A stretch of 64,000 nucleotides of DNA from Niallia taxi (GCF_004005475.1 NZ_RZTZ01000004.1:186001-250000); one strand, 5' to 3'. Shown: positions 38,071 through 46,806, counted from the first letter of the stretch. Numbers and translations: made by a program. The notes: a model not told the origin generated them from the sequence alone.

Positions 38071-38250
38071 GTATTCGTTAAAGGATTTCAGTTCTATTCG
38101 CAAAGTAGAGGAATTGAATCTTTTTCTGTTAATGAACGTGCTGCAAGAAAAGGACGTAATCCTTAAATTGGTGAGAAAATTAAACTAGCAGTAAACAAAG
38201 CACCTACATTTAAAGCAGGAAAAAAGTTGAAGGATGCTGTAATAAAAACA
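38071..38250 (+). pseudogene. HU-type DNA-binding protein remnant
   Basis: The frame reads VFVKGFQFYSQSRGIESF, then SVNERAARKGRNP, a TAA at 38164 where HU has Gln, then IGEKIKLAVNKAPTFKAGKK and LKDAV. This is the C-terminal two-thirds of an HU/HBsu protein. The N-terminal helices are unrecognisable. One change (CAA to TAA) explains the stop. A dead copy of a nucleoid protein gene, perhaps from a phage or plasmid. Confidence 0.82.
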
Positions 38251-38778
38251 AAACGCGAAGGTTCATTCCTCTGTCTCATTTTACATAAATTCACAATTTC
38301 TTTAAGGGCTTCTGTTATGAAGCGATTTGTGAACAAAATAATAAATACAGATAGCATTTCTGTAATAAATGAAAAAATAGCTTATGAAACAAAAGGGCCA
38401 GCATAGGTGAACAAGGGGAATAAAATGTATCAGGCATTTATCCCACCATTCTTTGTATATACACCTGAGAAAAAAAGATGAACCGACAGTACAACGGTAC
38501 ATCTTTTTCCATTAGAAAAAATGCCCTCGCTTTATAGAGTAAAAGGCATAATATATAGTGTTCTACAGTAATTAAGATCTTTTGTTTTTTCTCCATAATA
38601 CGATTTTTGTCAACCTTTTTAGGTTGACCCTTTTACATAAAAGTGTTTGGTTTATCAATGTTATGCTAGTTTGCTCATGCTTTAATTTTGGTTTGTAAAT
38701 TATACAGTAAAACAATCAGGTTATTTAACGGTGCATATCATATTTTAATCAGTAATGTGAAAAAAGGAGGAAGAAATT
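38251..38778. other. Gap with a repeat copy
   Basis: 528 bp without a gene. Holds repeat copy 4 and a hairpin-like ACCGACAGTACAACGGTAC stretch near 38,480. Nothing else recognised. Confidence 0.35.
38350..38407 (+). repeat. Dispersed short repeat, copy 4
   Basis: GATAGCATTTCTGTAATAAA then TGAAAAAATAGCTTATGAAA and CAAAAGGGCCAGC. Nearly the same as copy 2. Confidence 0.6.
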
Positions 38779-39511
38779 TTGAACTATTCGGTAACAGTTT
38801 TAATTCCTTTCTATAACCCCGGGAAATATATTCTGGATGCAAGTAGGAGTATTTATTCTCAATCTTATTTTAATTGGAAAATGGTATTAGTAGATGATGC
38901 TTCTACGGATAACAGTATAGAATTTCAGCCATATCTAGATGATCCTAGAATAACTTTATTAAGACATTCGTATAATCAGGGATGTCTAAAAGTCAAAAAA
39001 CAGGTCTCCAAATAATTGATACACCTTATTTCGTTCAGTTGGACCCAGATGATTGGTTTTATCCAAATACTTTGGAAAAATTGATGGAAGCAGCGGGCGT
39101 TAGTGGAGAAGATTTTGCTTTATTAAGTGGTAATATTAATGTATGCTTTGAAAATGAAAGTGGACAAGTTCTTAGGTCACTTATAAGAAAGGGAAGAAAT
39201 TACTTCAACCCTTATGACTTTTTATTAGCAAATTCTTCTGTTTGGCCAAGATGCTATCGTACTTCTACTATAAAAGAATTGGGTGGTTGGCCTGTGGATG
39301 ATATCTATGAAGGTAGATATGTGGAGGATATGAGAATGTTGCTGAAAATAATTCCATATTATCGATTTACTTGGATTGATGAATCACCGTAGACATGATA
39401 GTAATAATACAAATAATCTTACAGAAACAGCCACAGCTTTAAGATACACTGAAAAGTTGGGGTGATATATATAGCCCAATTTTTAAATATGAAGGAGGCT
39501 ATATGATTTGA
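38779..39511 (+). pseudogene. Family 2 glycosyltransferase, frameshifted
   Basis: TTG 38779 follows AAAAGGAGGAAG. The frame starts NYSVTVLIPFYNPGKYILDA with VLVDDASTDNS, the nucleotide-sugar site of GT-A enzymes, then shifts near 38,985. The next frame holds PYFVQLDPDDWFYPNTLEKL (DxD-like), KELGGWPVDDIYEGRYVED, and shifts again at about 39,390 to HRRHDSNNTNNLTETATALR and GDIYSPIFKYEGGYMI. It would have transferred a sugar to a surface glycan or spore component. Disrupted at three places. Confidence 0.85.
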
Positions 39512-39628
39512 TTTTAGATCACTTAGTTGTAAATAACCTAATTAAGAATGAAGGATAAAGGGATAGAGGCATATAAATGTTTTTGCTGATATGAGGGCAA
39601 CACTAATTGTTCTACTTATTGAAATTTT

Positions 39629-39660
39629 AGACTGCAATGCTAATTGCAGTCTTATTGTTA
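39629..39660 (+). terminator. Terminator hairpin
   Basis: AGACTGCAAT at 39629-39638 pairs with ATTGCAGTCT at 39643-39652, followed by TATTGTTATT. Confidence 0.7.
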
Positions 39661-39674
39661 TTAAACATTTATCG

Positions 39675-39701
39675 TTGACTATATACCTATAGGGGTATAA
39701 T
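39675..39701 (+). promoter_or_regulatory. cstR promoter with CstR-type operator
   Basis: TTGACT at 39675-39680 and TATAAT at 39696-39701 (15-bp spacer) enclose ATACCTATAGGGGTAT at 39683-39698. This is the ATACCY-TATA-RGGGTAT dyad known for CstR/CsoR-type repressors; binding would block the promoter and autoregulate cstR. Confidence 0.8.
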
Positions 39702-39780
39702 ATGAATCATGTACGTGAAAGATAGAATATATCAGTAATTAATAATTAACTGGTTAGCATATACAAAAGGAGGAAAGAAA

Positions 39781-40044
39781 TTGGTGGATTACAATGATCA
39801 AATGAAAAATAGAATTAAACGGATTGAAGGGCAGCTAAGAGGAATCTTAAAAATGATGGAAGAAGATAAGGACTGCAAAGAAGTTATTACTCAGCTATCT
39901 GCATCTAGAACTGCCCTTGATCGAACAATTGGTTTGATTGTTAGTGCAAACTTAATAGAATGTGTTCGGGAAGCTGATAAAAATGGGGAAAACACAGAAG
40001 AAATAGTAAAAGAAGCTGTAAACCTACTTGTAAAAAGTCGATAA
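39781..40044 (+). CDS. cstR: CsoR/CstR-family persulfide-sensing repressor
   Basis: 87 residues from TTG 39781 (or GTG 39784), after AAAAGGAGG. Four-helix CsoR fold. The copper-binding triad Cys-His-Cys of CsoR is here Cys32-Asn57-Cys61, so His is replaced, as in CstR sensors that form disulfide or trisulfide bridges with sulfane sulfur. Context agrees: all downstream genes handle sulfide or persulfide. Five copies of its probable operator lie in this cluster. It should dissociate from DNA when persulfides accumulate. Confidence 0.88.
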   Translation: MVDYNDQMKNRIKRIEGQLRGILKMMEEDKDCKEVITQLSASRTALDRTIGLIVSANLIECVREADKNGENTEEIVKEAVNLLVKSR

Positions 40045-40052
40045 GAAAAGGG

Positions 40053-40098
40053 TTGACACCTTCTCTTATTTTGACTAATATAATACCCTACGGGGTAT
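40053..40098 (+). promoter_or_regulatory. Second promoter with CstR operator
   Basis: TTGACA at 40053-40058, TAATAT at 40076-40081 (17-bp spacer), and the dyad ATACCCTACGGGGTAT at 40083-40098 overlapping the start region. Drives the structural genes from 40194. Confidence 0.8.
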
Positions 40099-40147
40099 AT
40101 AAGATAGTGAATTACTAAGTTTGTTTAAAAATTTTTTGAGTATATAT

Positions 40148-40163
40148 ATACCTGTAGGGGTAT
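40148..40163. promoter_or_regulatory. CstR operator copy in the 5' leader
   Basis: ATACCTGTAGGGGTAT, 31 bp before the DsrE-like ATG and downstream of the second promoter; could act as a roadblock. Confidence 0.72.
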
Positions 40164-40193
40164 GCGGATAAAATAAAAATAGGGAGGTACAAC

Positions 40194-40673
40194 ATGGAAG
40201 AACAGAAAAAAACAACAATTGTCTTATTTAGTGGAGATTATGATAAAGCGATGGCTGCTTATATTATTGCAAATGGAGCAGCTGCTTATGATCATGAAGT
40301 AACCATTTTTCACACATTTTGGGGTTTAAATGCCCTGCGTAAGGATGAGAATATTACGGTCAAGAAAGGGATAATGGAAAGAGTGTTTGGCAAGATGATG
40401 CCTAGGGGTGCTGATAAAATGGGGCTTTCTAAAATGAATTTTGCTGGACTTGGTCCTAAGATGATTAAGGATATTATGAAAAAACATAACGCTATACCAC
40501 TACCGCAATTAATCGAAATGGCACTCGAACAAGACATTAAGCTTGTGGCTTGTACGATGACAATGGATTTGTTAGGACTAAAAGAGCAAGAGCTATTAGA
40601 TAACATTGAATATGCAGGAGTTGCAGCTTATTTAGCTGATGCTGAGAAAGGGAATATTAATCTATTTATATAA
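40194..40673 (+). CDS. DsrE/DsrF-like family protein
   Basis: 159 residues. DsrE-like fold: TTIVLFSGDYDKAMAAYIIA at the N-terminus, HEVTIFHTFWGLNALRK, and a conserved Cys in KLVACTMTMDLLGLKEQELL. Members relay sulfane sulfur between TusA, rhodaneses and oxidising enzymes. GGGAGGT before ATG. First structural gene after the CstR-controlled promoter. Confidence 0.85.
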   Translation: MEEQKKTTIVLFSGDYDKAMAAYIIANGAAAYDHEVTIFHTFWGLNALRKDENITVKKGIMERVFGKMMPRGADKMGLSKMNFAGLGPKMIKDIMKKHNAIPLPQLIEMALEQDIKLVACTMTMDLLGLKEQELLDNIEYAGVAAYLADAEKGNINLFI

Positions 40674-40714
40674 ACGGATAAATTTAGTCCCCTAATAAAA
40701 TAGGAGGTACCAGA

Positions 40715-41077
40715 ATGACGTATATAAATTATCTTCTTCTTGCTTTTTTACTATTTTTCGTTGTAAAGAGGCTCTTACCGATAAAAGATGTAAAAAATAT
40801 TACCACAACTGAATTAAAAAGAGATTTAACCAAAATGAATAAGCAGTTTATTGATGTACGGACAACCGGAGAGTTTAAAGGAAATCATATTAGAGGTTTT
40901 AAAAATATACCTCTTGATCAACTGGCACAAAAAGCAGAGAGAGAACTTACAAAGGAAAAAGAAGTAATTGTAATTTGTCAAAGTGGAATGAGAAGTAAAC
41001 GAGCATGTAAAATGCTAACAGAATTAGGATTTAGAAATGTAAAAAACGTAAAAGGCGGCATGCGTGCTTGGTTTTAA
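40715..41077 (+). CDS. Membrane-anchored rhodanese
   Basis: 120 residues. One N-terminal membrane helix (YINYLLLAFLLFFVVKRLL, residues 3-21) followed by a single rhodanese domain with FIDVRTTGEFKGNHIRG and active-site loop CQSGMRS (Cys88). It would accept persulfide sulfur close to the membrane, on the cytoplasmic side if the short N-terminus is outside. AGGAGGT before ATG. Confidence 0.9.
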   Translation: MTYINYLLLAFLLFFVVKRLLPIKDVKNITTTELKRDLTKMNKQFIDVRTTGEFKGNHIRGFKNIPLDQLAQKAERELTKEKEVIVICQSGMRSKRACKMLTELGFRNVKNVKGGMRAWF

Positions 41078-41095
41078 TCGAAGGAGGATTAATTA

Positions 41096-41392
41096 ATGAA
41101 ACGAATAACTGCAAAAGAAGTAGAGACTTTATTAAATGAAGGAAAGAACTTGAATATTATTGATGTTCGAGAAGCGAAAGAGGTTGCAGCAGGAAAAATA
41201 CCAAGTACCATTAATATTCCATTAAGATTAGTTGAATTTCGCATGCATGAATTAGATAAAGCAAAAGAATATATCATAGTTTGCCGTTCTGGTGCTAGAA
41301 GTAGTCGTGCTACACAATTGCTTAAAGGTAATGGATTTAACGTGATAAACCTAACTGGTGGAATGCTTGTTTGGGAAGGTATTGTAGATTAA
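41096..41392 (+). CDS. Single-domain rhodanese
   Basis: 98 residues, no signal. IIDVREAKEVAAGKIPSTIN and active-site loop CRSGARS (Cys63). A soluble sulfurtransferase with loop charge typical of thiosulfate or persulfide users. GAAGGAGGA before ATG. Adjacent to two other rhodanese-domain genes, each with a different loop, so roles are probably split. Confidence 0.9.
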   Translation: MKRITAKEVETLLNEGKNLNIIDVREAKEVAAGKIPSTINIPLRLVEFRMHELDKAKEYIIVCRSGARSSRATQLLKGNGFNVINLTGGMLVWEGIVD

Positions 41393-41410
41393 ATTTTTTT
41401 ATAAATATAA

Positions 41411-41426
41411 ATACCCTGGTGGGTAT
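41411..41426. promoter_or_regulatory. CstR operator copy
   Basis: ATACCCTGGTGGGTAT, 18 bp before the TusA-rhodanese ATG, inside the operon. Confidence 0.7.
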
Positions 41427-41443
41427 AAAGTGGAGGGTGTAAA

Positions 41444-42019
41444 ATGGAGGATTTAAAAGCAAACATGATTTTAGATGCAAAAGGACTAGCATGTCCAATG
41501 CCAATTGTTAAAACAAAAAAGGTAATGAATGTCCTTGAGGCAGGGCAAGTAATTGAGGTTCAAGCGACAGATAAGGGCTCTAAAGCAGATATGAAAGCAT
41601 GGGCGGAAAGCTTAGGTCATCAATATTTAGGAACGATTGAAGAAGGGGAAGTACTGAAGCATTACTTGCGTAAATCTTCTAATGAAGATGCAAATGAAAA
41701 AAAACACCCAAATGTTATTAGCAATGAAGAGCTAGAGAAGAAGATAGAAGGAAATAAGAACATAGTAGTTATTGATGTTAGAGAAACAGCAGAATTTGCT
41801 TTTAACCATATTCCTAACGCTATCTCCATCCCATTGGGTGAATTGGATAACAAATTGAATGCATTAAACAAAGATGATGAAATTTACGTGGTTTGTCGAA
41901 CAAGTAATCGTAGTGATCTTGCTGCACAGAAATTAACTCAAAATGGTTTTAATAACGTAATTAATGTTGAACCAGGCATGAATCAATGGATTGGAAAGAC
42001 AAGTAGCATAAGTGATTAA
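41444..42019 (+). CDS. TusA-rhodanese fusion sulfurtransferase
   Basis: 191 residues. Residues 1-77 are TusA (LDAKGLACPMPIVKTKK, Cys17 of the CPxP motif); residues 90-190 a rhodanese (VVIDVRETAEFAFNHIP, loop CRTSNRS, Cys151). Joining both carriers allows direct transfer of sulfane sulfur. S. aureus CstA has the same pair of domains plus a further one. TGGAGGGT before ATG; the fusion follows an internal CstR dyad. The TusA half is similar to the separate TusA gene at 43526. Confidence 0.92.
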   Translation: MEDLKANMILDAKGLACPMPIVKTKKVMNVLEAGQVIEVQATDKGSKADMKAWAESLGHQYLGTIEEGEVLKHYLRKSSNEDANEKKHPNVISNEELEKKIEGNKNIVVIDVRETAEFAFNHIPNAISIPLGELDNKLNALNKDDEIYVVCRTSNRSDLAAQKLTQNGFNNVINVEPGMNQWIGKTSSISD

Positions 42020-42355
42020 AATGTGTGGGAAAGCAATTAAAGAAAGTAGCAATTATTGCACAATTAATGGTTCAAAGGTGAAGAAAATAGACAATTTTAG
42101 TCGATTTTTTCTGCCGGTAGGGTTAAACATCATACACAAAGAAGCTAAAAACAGTTTTCAATGTAAAGTATTTTACAGAGGATTTAAGCCAATGATCATC
42201 CAATTTGTAAGGTTCTTAAATGACTATGGATGAAATGAGATATAGAAGTTTAGTTGATAGAATAGAAGTAGTGGGTGCAGTAACATTTCTAGATACTGGA
42301 AAGGATGGAAATGTGCCATTAACTTTTAAATTTATATATTTTTTTAATTAAATAA
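42020..42355. other. Gap inside the sulfur operon
   Basis: 336 bp. Two short frames (42012-42233 and 42220-42351, the latter MTMDEMRYRSLVDRIEVVGA) lack convincing starts and resemble nothing I know. They may be the wreck of a gene; related operons often carry a sulfide:quinone reductase, but I see no such motif here. Confidence 0.35.
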
Positions 42356-42371
42356 ATACTATAGGGGGTAT
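42356..42371. promoter_or_regulatory. CstR operator copy overlapping a ribosome binding site
   Basis: ATACTATAGGGGGTAT lies directly before GTG 42376, so its AGGGGG half also serves as the Shine-Dalgarno sequence of the persulfide dioxygenase gene. Confidence 0.68.
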
Positions 42372-42375
42372 ACCG

Positions 42376-43503
42376 GTGAATGTTAGTGTATTAACTTCTA
42401 GTGATGTAACAAAAAAGGTTTTTAATAAAGATGAGTTATTTATTCTTGACGTTCGTAATGAAAATGACTTTAATATTTGGAAGATTGAAGGAGAAAACTT
42501 TGAATATTTAAATGTTCCTTATTTTGAATTACTAGATGGTGTAAAAGAGATTGTGAGGAAAATCCCCACTACCAAAGAAGTATTAGTTGTTTGTGCTAAG
42601 GAAGGCTCATCCGTGATGGTGGCAGAAATGCTTTCTGAGGCCGGGATAAATGTGTCCTATCTTAAGGGTGGAATGAAAGCATGGAGTGAACATTTAGAAC
42701 CAATTAAAATAGGTCATTTAAATGATGGTGGTGAAATTTATCAATTTGTTCGTATTGGGAAAGGCTGTCTTTCATACATGGTGGTATCTGAAGGAGAAGC
42801 AGCAGTAATTGATTCAACACGTATGACGGATATCTATCTCGATTTTGCTGAGAGCATGGGTACAAAAATTAAGCACGTATTTGATACACATCTTCATGCA
42901 GACCATATTTCAGGAGGACGCATAATTGCTGAGAAAAATAGAGCTGCTTACTGGTTGCCACCAAAGGATGCAACGGAAGTGAATTTTGATTACCGACCAT
43001 TGGAACAAGGTAATGATGTAACAATCGGTAACACGAGTATAAAAATTGCAGCATTGTACTCACCTGGTCATACAATTGGTTCTACTTCATTTATTGTAGA
43101 CAATAAATACTTGCTCTCAGGAGATATTTTATTCATCGATTCTATCGGGAGACCAGACCTTGCAGGTAAGTCTGAAGACTGGGTTGGTGATTTAAGGACT
43201 ACTTTGTATAAACGCTATAGGGAATTGTCAGAAGATCTGATTGTCCTGCCAGCACATTTTATGATTATAGACGAGTTAAATGAGGATGGTAGTGTTGCCA
43301 AAAAACTAGGAGAATTGTTTGCAAAAAACCATGGTCTAAATATCCATGATGAAAATGAGTTTAGCAAATTAGTAACAGAGAATTTACCGCCACAACCAAA
43401 TGCATATCAAGAAATTCGTGAAACAAATATGGGGAAAATTAATCCGAATATAGAGAAACAACGTGAAATGGAAATTGGGCCGAATCGCTGTGCCGTTCGT
43501 TAA
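42376..43503 (+). CDS. Rhodanese-MBL fusion, persulfide dioxygenase-like
   Basis: 375 residues from GTG 42376. Residues 1-108 are a rhodanese with Cys73 in VVCAKEG; residues about 115-340 are a metallo-beta-lactamase fold of the ETHE1 type: THLHADH (His172, His174, Asp176, His177), [10 protein letters not shown] and [21 protein letters not shown]1/CstB enzymes oxidise persulfides to sulfite or thiosulfate with iron and O2. Usually the rhodanese is C-terminal; here it is N-terminal. The TauE gene downstream would export the sulfite. Ends PNRCAVR. Confidence 0.88.
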   Translation: MNVSVLTSSDVTKKVFNKDELFILDVRNENDFNIWKIEGENFEYLNVPYFELLDGVKEIVRKIPTTKEVLVVCAKEGSSVMVAEMLSEAGINVSYLKGGMKAWSEHLEPIKIGHLNDGGEIYQFVRIGKGCLSYMVVSEGEAAVIDSTRMTDIYLDFAESMGTKIKHVFDTHLHADHISGGRIIAEKNRAAYWLPPKDATEVNFDYRPLEQGNDVTIGNTSIKIAALYSPGHTIGSTSFIVDNKYLLSGDILFIDSIGRPDLAGKSEDWVGDLRTTLYKRYRELSEDLIVLPAHFMIIDELNEDGSVAKKLGELFAKNHGLNIHDENEFSKLVTENLPPQPNAYQEIRETNMGKINPNIEKQREMEIGPNRCAVR

Positions 43504-43525
43504 TTATAAAATGGAGGAAGAAAAA

Positions 43526-43753
43526 ATGAAGTCAATTAAAGTATTGGATGCTAAAGGATTGGCATGTCCAATGCCGATTGTAAAAACAAAAAAAGCAATG
43601 GAAGAGATTGAAACAGGTCAAGTCTTAGAAGTCCATACAACTGATAAAGGTGCAAAAAATGATTTAACAGCCTGGGCTAAACCAAGAGGTCATAAATTAT
43701 TAAAGCATGAAGACGAAAATGAAGTTATAAAATTTCGGATAAAAAAAGGTTGA
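43526..43753 (+). CDS. TusA-family sulfurtransferase
   Basis: 75 residues from ATG 43526 after TGGAGGA. VLDAKGLACPMPIVKTKKAM with Cys14 of the CPxP motif. Shuttles sulfane sulfur between the rhodaneses and the persulfide dioxygenase. Nearly the same as the N-terminal half of the 41444 fusion, which suggests duplication followed by fusion or separation. An upstream in-frame start at 43463 lies inside the preceding gene and is unlikely. Confidence 0.9.
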   Translation: MKSIKVLDAKGLACPMPIVKTKKAMEEIETGQVLEVHTTDKGAKNDLTAWAKPRGHKLLKHEDENEVIKFRIKKG

Positions 43754-43757
43754 AAAT

Positions 43758-43783
43758 AAAAGGAACCTAATAGGTTCCTTTTT
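43758..43783 (+). terminator. Internal terminator/attenuator
   Basis: AAAGGAACCTA pairs with TAGGTTCCTTT, followed by TTTT, 20 bp before the TauE start. Would reduce but not abolish TauE transcription. Confidence 0.68.
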
Positions 43784-43801
43784 CTAAAGAGGAGAAACAG
43801 T

Positions 43802-44578
43802 ATGGATATTACTTTTATAGTTATTATTTTTACCATTGGATTTATTGGTTCATTTATTTCTGGAATGTTAGGAATAGGTGGTGCTATAATCAACTATCCA
43901 ATGTTGCTATATTTACCAGGAATGTTAGGGGCAGGGCACTTTACAGCACATGAAGTGTCAGGTATTACAGCCATTCAAGTGTTATTTGCGACACTTGGTG
44001 GTGTTTTAGCTTACCGTAAAGGCGGTTTTTTAAATAAAACGTTAATAATTTATATGGGAATTAGCATTTTGACTGGCAGTTTTATTGGGGGATTTTTTTC
44101 TACTCACATGCAAGAAAATGGAATAAATATCATTTATGGAGTATTAGCTCTTATTGCAGTAATTGTGATGTTTGTACCTAAAAAAGAGATTGATGATATG
44201 TCTTTTGAAAAAGTCCATTTTAATAAATGGATTGCTTCATTATTAGCTTTTATGATCGGTGTTGGAGCTGGTATTGTAGGAGCAGGAGGGGCATTCCTGT
44301 TGGTTCCTATCATGCTTGTTGTATTAAAGATACCAACAAGAATGACAATAGCATCTTCATTGGCCATTACCCTTATTTCGTCTATTGGGTCAGTATCAGG
44401 GAAACTTGTAACAGGACATATACCAATTCTCCCTGCATTTATTATGGTTGTTGCAAGCTTGGTTGCTTCACCTTTAGGAGTCCATATAGGTAAAAGAGTT
44501 AACACAAAAGTATTACAGAGTACAATGGTGATATTAATATTAGCAACTGCAGTTAAGACTTGGATGTTATTTTTATAA
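43802..44578 (+). CDS. TauE/SafE-family sulfite exporter
   Basis: 258 residues, about eight membrane helices. Family repeats visible: [20 protein letters not shown] and [20 protein letters not shown], with [14 protein letters not shown] near the end. Exports sulfite or a sulfonate across the membrane. GAGGAGA before ATG. Last gene of the CstR cluster, matching the S. aureus cst arrangement. Confidence 0.9.
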   Translation: MDITFIVIIFTIGFIGSFISGMLGIGGAIINYPMLLYLPGMLGAGHFTAHEVSGITAIQVLFATLGGVLAYRKGGFLNKTLIIYMGISILTGSFIGGFFSTHMQENGINIIYGVLALIAVIVMFVPKKEIDDMSFEKVHFNKWIASLLAFMIGVGAGIVGAGGAFLLVPIMLVVLKIPTRMTIASSLAITLISSIGSVSGKLVTGHIPILPAFIMVVASLVASPLGVHIGKRVNTKVLQSTMVILILATAVKTWMLFL

Positions 44579-44880
44579 CGAAAAGAAAAATGTATAAGAG
44601 TTTCAACTTCCTTTTTAAGATAGAAGGATAGGGTTGATTCATATTTACTAATGATTAAATACTACTCACTAGGTAACTTTTTAATCAATAGGGGGCAAAT
44701 CATTATATTTGCAGATCAAAAATCATACTTTGTCTTTGATATATATGGGATTAGCCGTTTTTTATTGATTGTATAATTAGCGAAATTATATCCAATGTAT
44801 TTTTGTAGTTTAATAGTAACTCTTCTTGTTAGCCGTTTCATTACCCATCTGATGAATGGATAAAAAAAGGGCAGGGATCT
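44579..44880. other. Gap without a supported gene
   Basis: 302 bp. Contains TATATATGGGATTAGCCGTT plus TTTT near 44,741, which repeats the right arm of the terminator at 21,386 without its left arm. Nothing else. Confidence 0.35.
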
Positions 44881-44943
44881 TAAACTGGTACCAGTAGACG
44901 AAAACACTTTTTTATGAGTGTCCTATTTACAGGTACCAGTTTA
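44881..44943 (-). terminator. Large composite hairpin after Ger(x)C gene
   Basis: TAAACTGGTACC at 44881-44892 is complementary to 44932-44943; inside, ACACT and AGTGT form a second stem around a T6 stretch. It lies 33 bp after the minus-strand Ger(x)C stop and probably acts as its terminator. Confidence 0.6.
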
Positions 44944-44975
44944 TCTTACTCTTGCTCTTTTTTCTTTCCACATTG

Positions 44976-46172
44976 CTAACGACTTTCATTAAATCGGTTT
45001 GTTCTTAATCCGCCTCTTTTTATTTCTGCATGAAAGGATATATCTATCTTTGATTTGGCAAATGCTTCATCCCAAGTGTTATCCGTTTCATATTTCTTAA
45101 ACTGCTTATAATCTTGATCTCGTAAGATTTCTCCTAAGCCAAATATATCTGCTTTAAAATCTGTACTTGCTTTTTGAATAAACGCTTTAATGTTTTTTTC
45201 CATCATTGAATTTAACTTTTTTTCTAACATTTCAGAAGAGCGAATATCAGTAAAATTCTCTAAACATTCTATCCCATCTAAATAACCTTCTGTCCTAATT
45301 TTTATATGAAAATGAGGGACATTGTTTTTTTCCTTAGCTGTAACACCTGTTTTAGAGTGGGTTATTTCATATGTGAACTTTTTATTATCTTTACAATTTG
45401 TACTTAATGTAGTAGTTTTTATTTTATTCTGTACAAAGAGCAGGTACCTCACCTCCTGAAGGGAAGCATATCCAACCAATTTTCCTTGTTTAAAAACAGC
45501 TAGAGACTCTACATCAACCTTGGTATCTGGAGCTTCACTTTTTGAGTTTTCCACATTGCCGCCTTTTTTTGCACTACCAATTAAACGGACTGCGGGAAGA
45601 GCGGGGGACTGCCCCTTAGCATTGTATACACGAACAAAATCATTTAGCTTTAAATCTGGTGCTGCACCGTAATCTTTCTCCATGGTATCTAATTGTCTTG
45701 CCAATTTTAAAGAGGCGCTTTTCTTATACATATTAATAACCTGTAAAATATCTCCTGCATTACTTCCGTTTTTCACCACTACGATATTAAAATCATCTCG
45801 CATTTCTCTATTGCGGTCTACAAAGTCTAAAAATTCTATAAGACCTTCTTCCGCTATTTCTTCACTAATTGCTAGTATATACATATGTGAGTAAATTGGG
45901 TGAGTAGCAATGCCTCTATTTAATTTAGTAGTTAGTTCTGCAATGGTATCTCCTTCTATTGAATAAACATTAGAAGGAGCGTTTCCAGAAGTTGTTTTTG
46001 GTGTCATTTCTCTTGCCTCTGTGGTTTCAACTGTTAGCCTATATTTTGAGTTTTTGCCTTTATCTACTGCCATACCAGTTACAATAGATTGTCTAGCCAA
46101 TTCTATACGATCCCAACATCCCGACAATAGAATTGCTATATGTACTATAATAATGATTTTAATTATTCGCAT
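44976..46172 (-). CDS. Ger(x)C-family spore germination lipoprotein
   Basis: 398 residues from the ATG at 46172, chosen because it opens a standard lipoprotein signal (MRIIKIIIIVHIAILLSGCW, lipobox Cys19) and TTGGAG lies upstream; an in-frame ATG at 46196 has no ribosome site. Family parts: RQSIVTGMAVDKGKNSKYRL, TKLNRGIATHPIYSHMYILA and a C-terminal domain of alternating charge. It would be the outer lipoprotein subunit of a GerA-type germinant receptor in the inner spore membrane. No A or B subunit gene lies beside it, so it is an orphan. Confidence 0.87.
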   Translation of the reverse strand: MRIIKIIIIVHIAILLSGCWDRIELARQSIVTGMAVDKGKNSKYRLTVETTEAREMTPKTTSGNAPSNVYSIEGDTIAELTTKLNRGIATHPIYSHMYILAISEEIAEEGLIEFLDFVDRNREMRDDFNIVVVKNGSNAGDILQVINMYKKSASLKLARQLDTMEKDYGAAPDLKLNDFVRVYNAKGQSPALPAVRLIGSAKKGGNVENSKSEAPDTKVDVESLAVFKQGKLVGYASLQEVRYLLFVQNKIKTTTLSTNCKDNKKFTYEITHSKTGVTAKEKNNVPHFHIKIRTEGYLDGIECLENFTDIRSSEMLEKKLNSMMEKNIKAFIQKASTDFKADIFGLGEILRDQDYKQFKKYETDNTWDEAFAKSKIDISFHAEIKRGGLRTNRFNESR

Positions 46173-46429
46173 ATAAACTCTAGACTCCAATATCATTATT
46201 TAATGTAATTAGTTTGCTCAACAATGAATACATATTATTCCATTTATCCACAATCATCTTTTTGATTAAATTTAGAATGTATATCCAAAAGAAAAAACAA
46301 TACGAGGCAGAAGCATCCTGCTTTTTCTATAATTCTCTTTCAACCTATATTATTTCAGACGAATATTTAGACGTTATTTCTAATGTGTATTCTAGACATA
46401 CTATTCTGGAAAAAAGAACATTTATATTG

Positions 46430-46660
46430 TGTATTTAATTAAATTATTAAAGCCAAGTAAAGTAAAGTAAAGTAAAGTTGCCAACATAACAACATGACCA
46501 ATTTCTTCTGTTCCAGTATCTAAAAGTATTTCACGATACTTATCATTGCTTTTTGTACCACATGCTTGAAACAAGTATTGATTCAGATAGATATATATGA
46601 AAGAAAAAATTTCCATCTCGCAAATAAAACACAATAAGTTGTCAGGTTGAGTAGTTAAAA
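46430..46660 (-). pseudogene. Manganese catalase/CotJC-like remnant
   Basis: On the minus strand a frame reads NQYLFQACGTKSNDKYREIL followed by LDTGTEEIGHVVMLATLLYF. The motif DTGTEEIGHVxMLAT belongs to the ferritin-like dimanganese site of Mn catalases and CotJC. Only about 70 residues remain and the frame runs out into repeats (AAGTA units at about 46,456). No start. Dead fragment of a spore or oxidative stress enzyme. Confidence 0.7.
46453..46478. repeat. Short tandem repeat
   Basis: Five-base unit AAGTA repeated about five times, at the end of the Mn-catalase remnant. Confidence 0.6.
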
Positions 46661-46806
46661 AACGAATATCACCAATATCCTGGTGCACCTTTTGGGAGGG
46701 GAGACTTATTTTATAAGAAATGCCTATTGTCATAGGGTATTTGCCCATTCCTAAAAATTGAATACAGCATATAATTACAGGGAATTGAAATGAGAGGTGG
46801 AAGAAG

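Noticed and set aside
42012-42233. 73-codon frame between TusA-rhodanese and persulfide dioxygenase genes
   Set aside because: No ribosome site, overlaps the preceding stop, no family resemblance.
44134-44505. 123-codon minus-strand frame inside the TauE gene
   Set aside because: Shadow of a membrane-protein gene; no start signal and low-complexity Ile/Ala/Thr composition.
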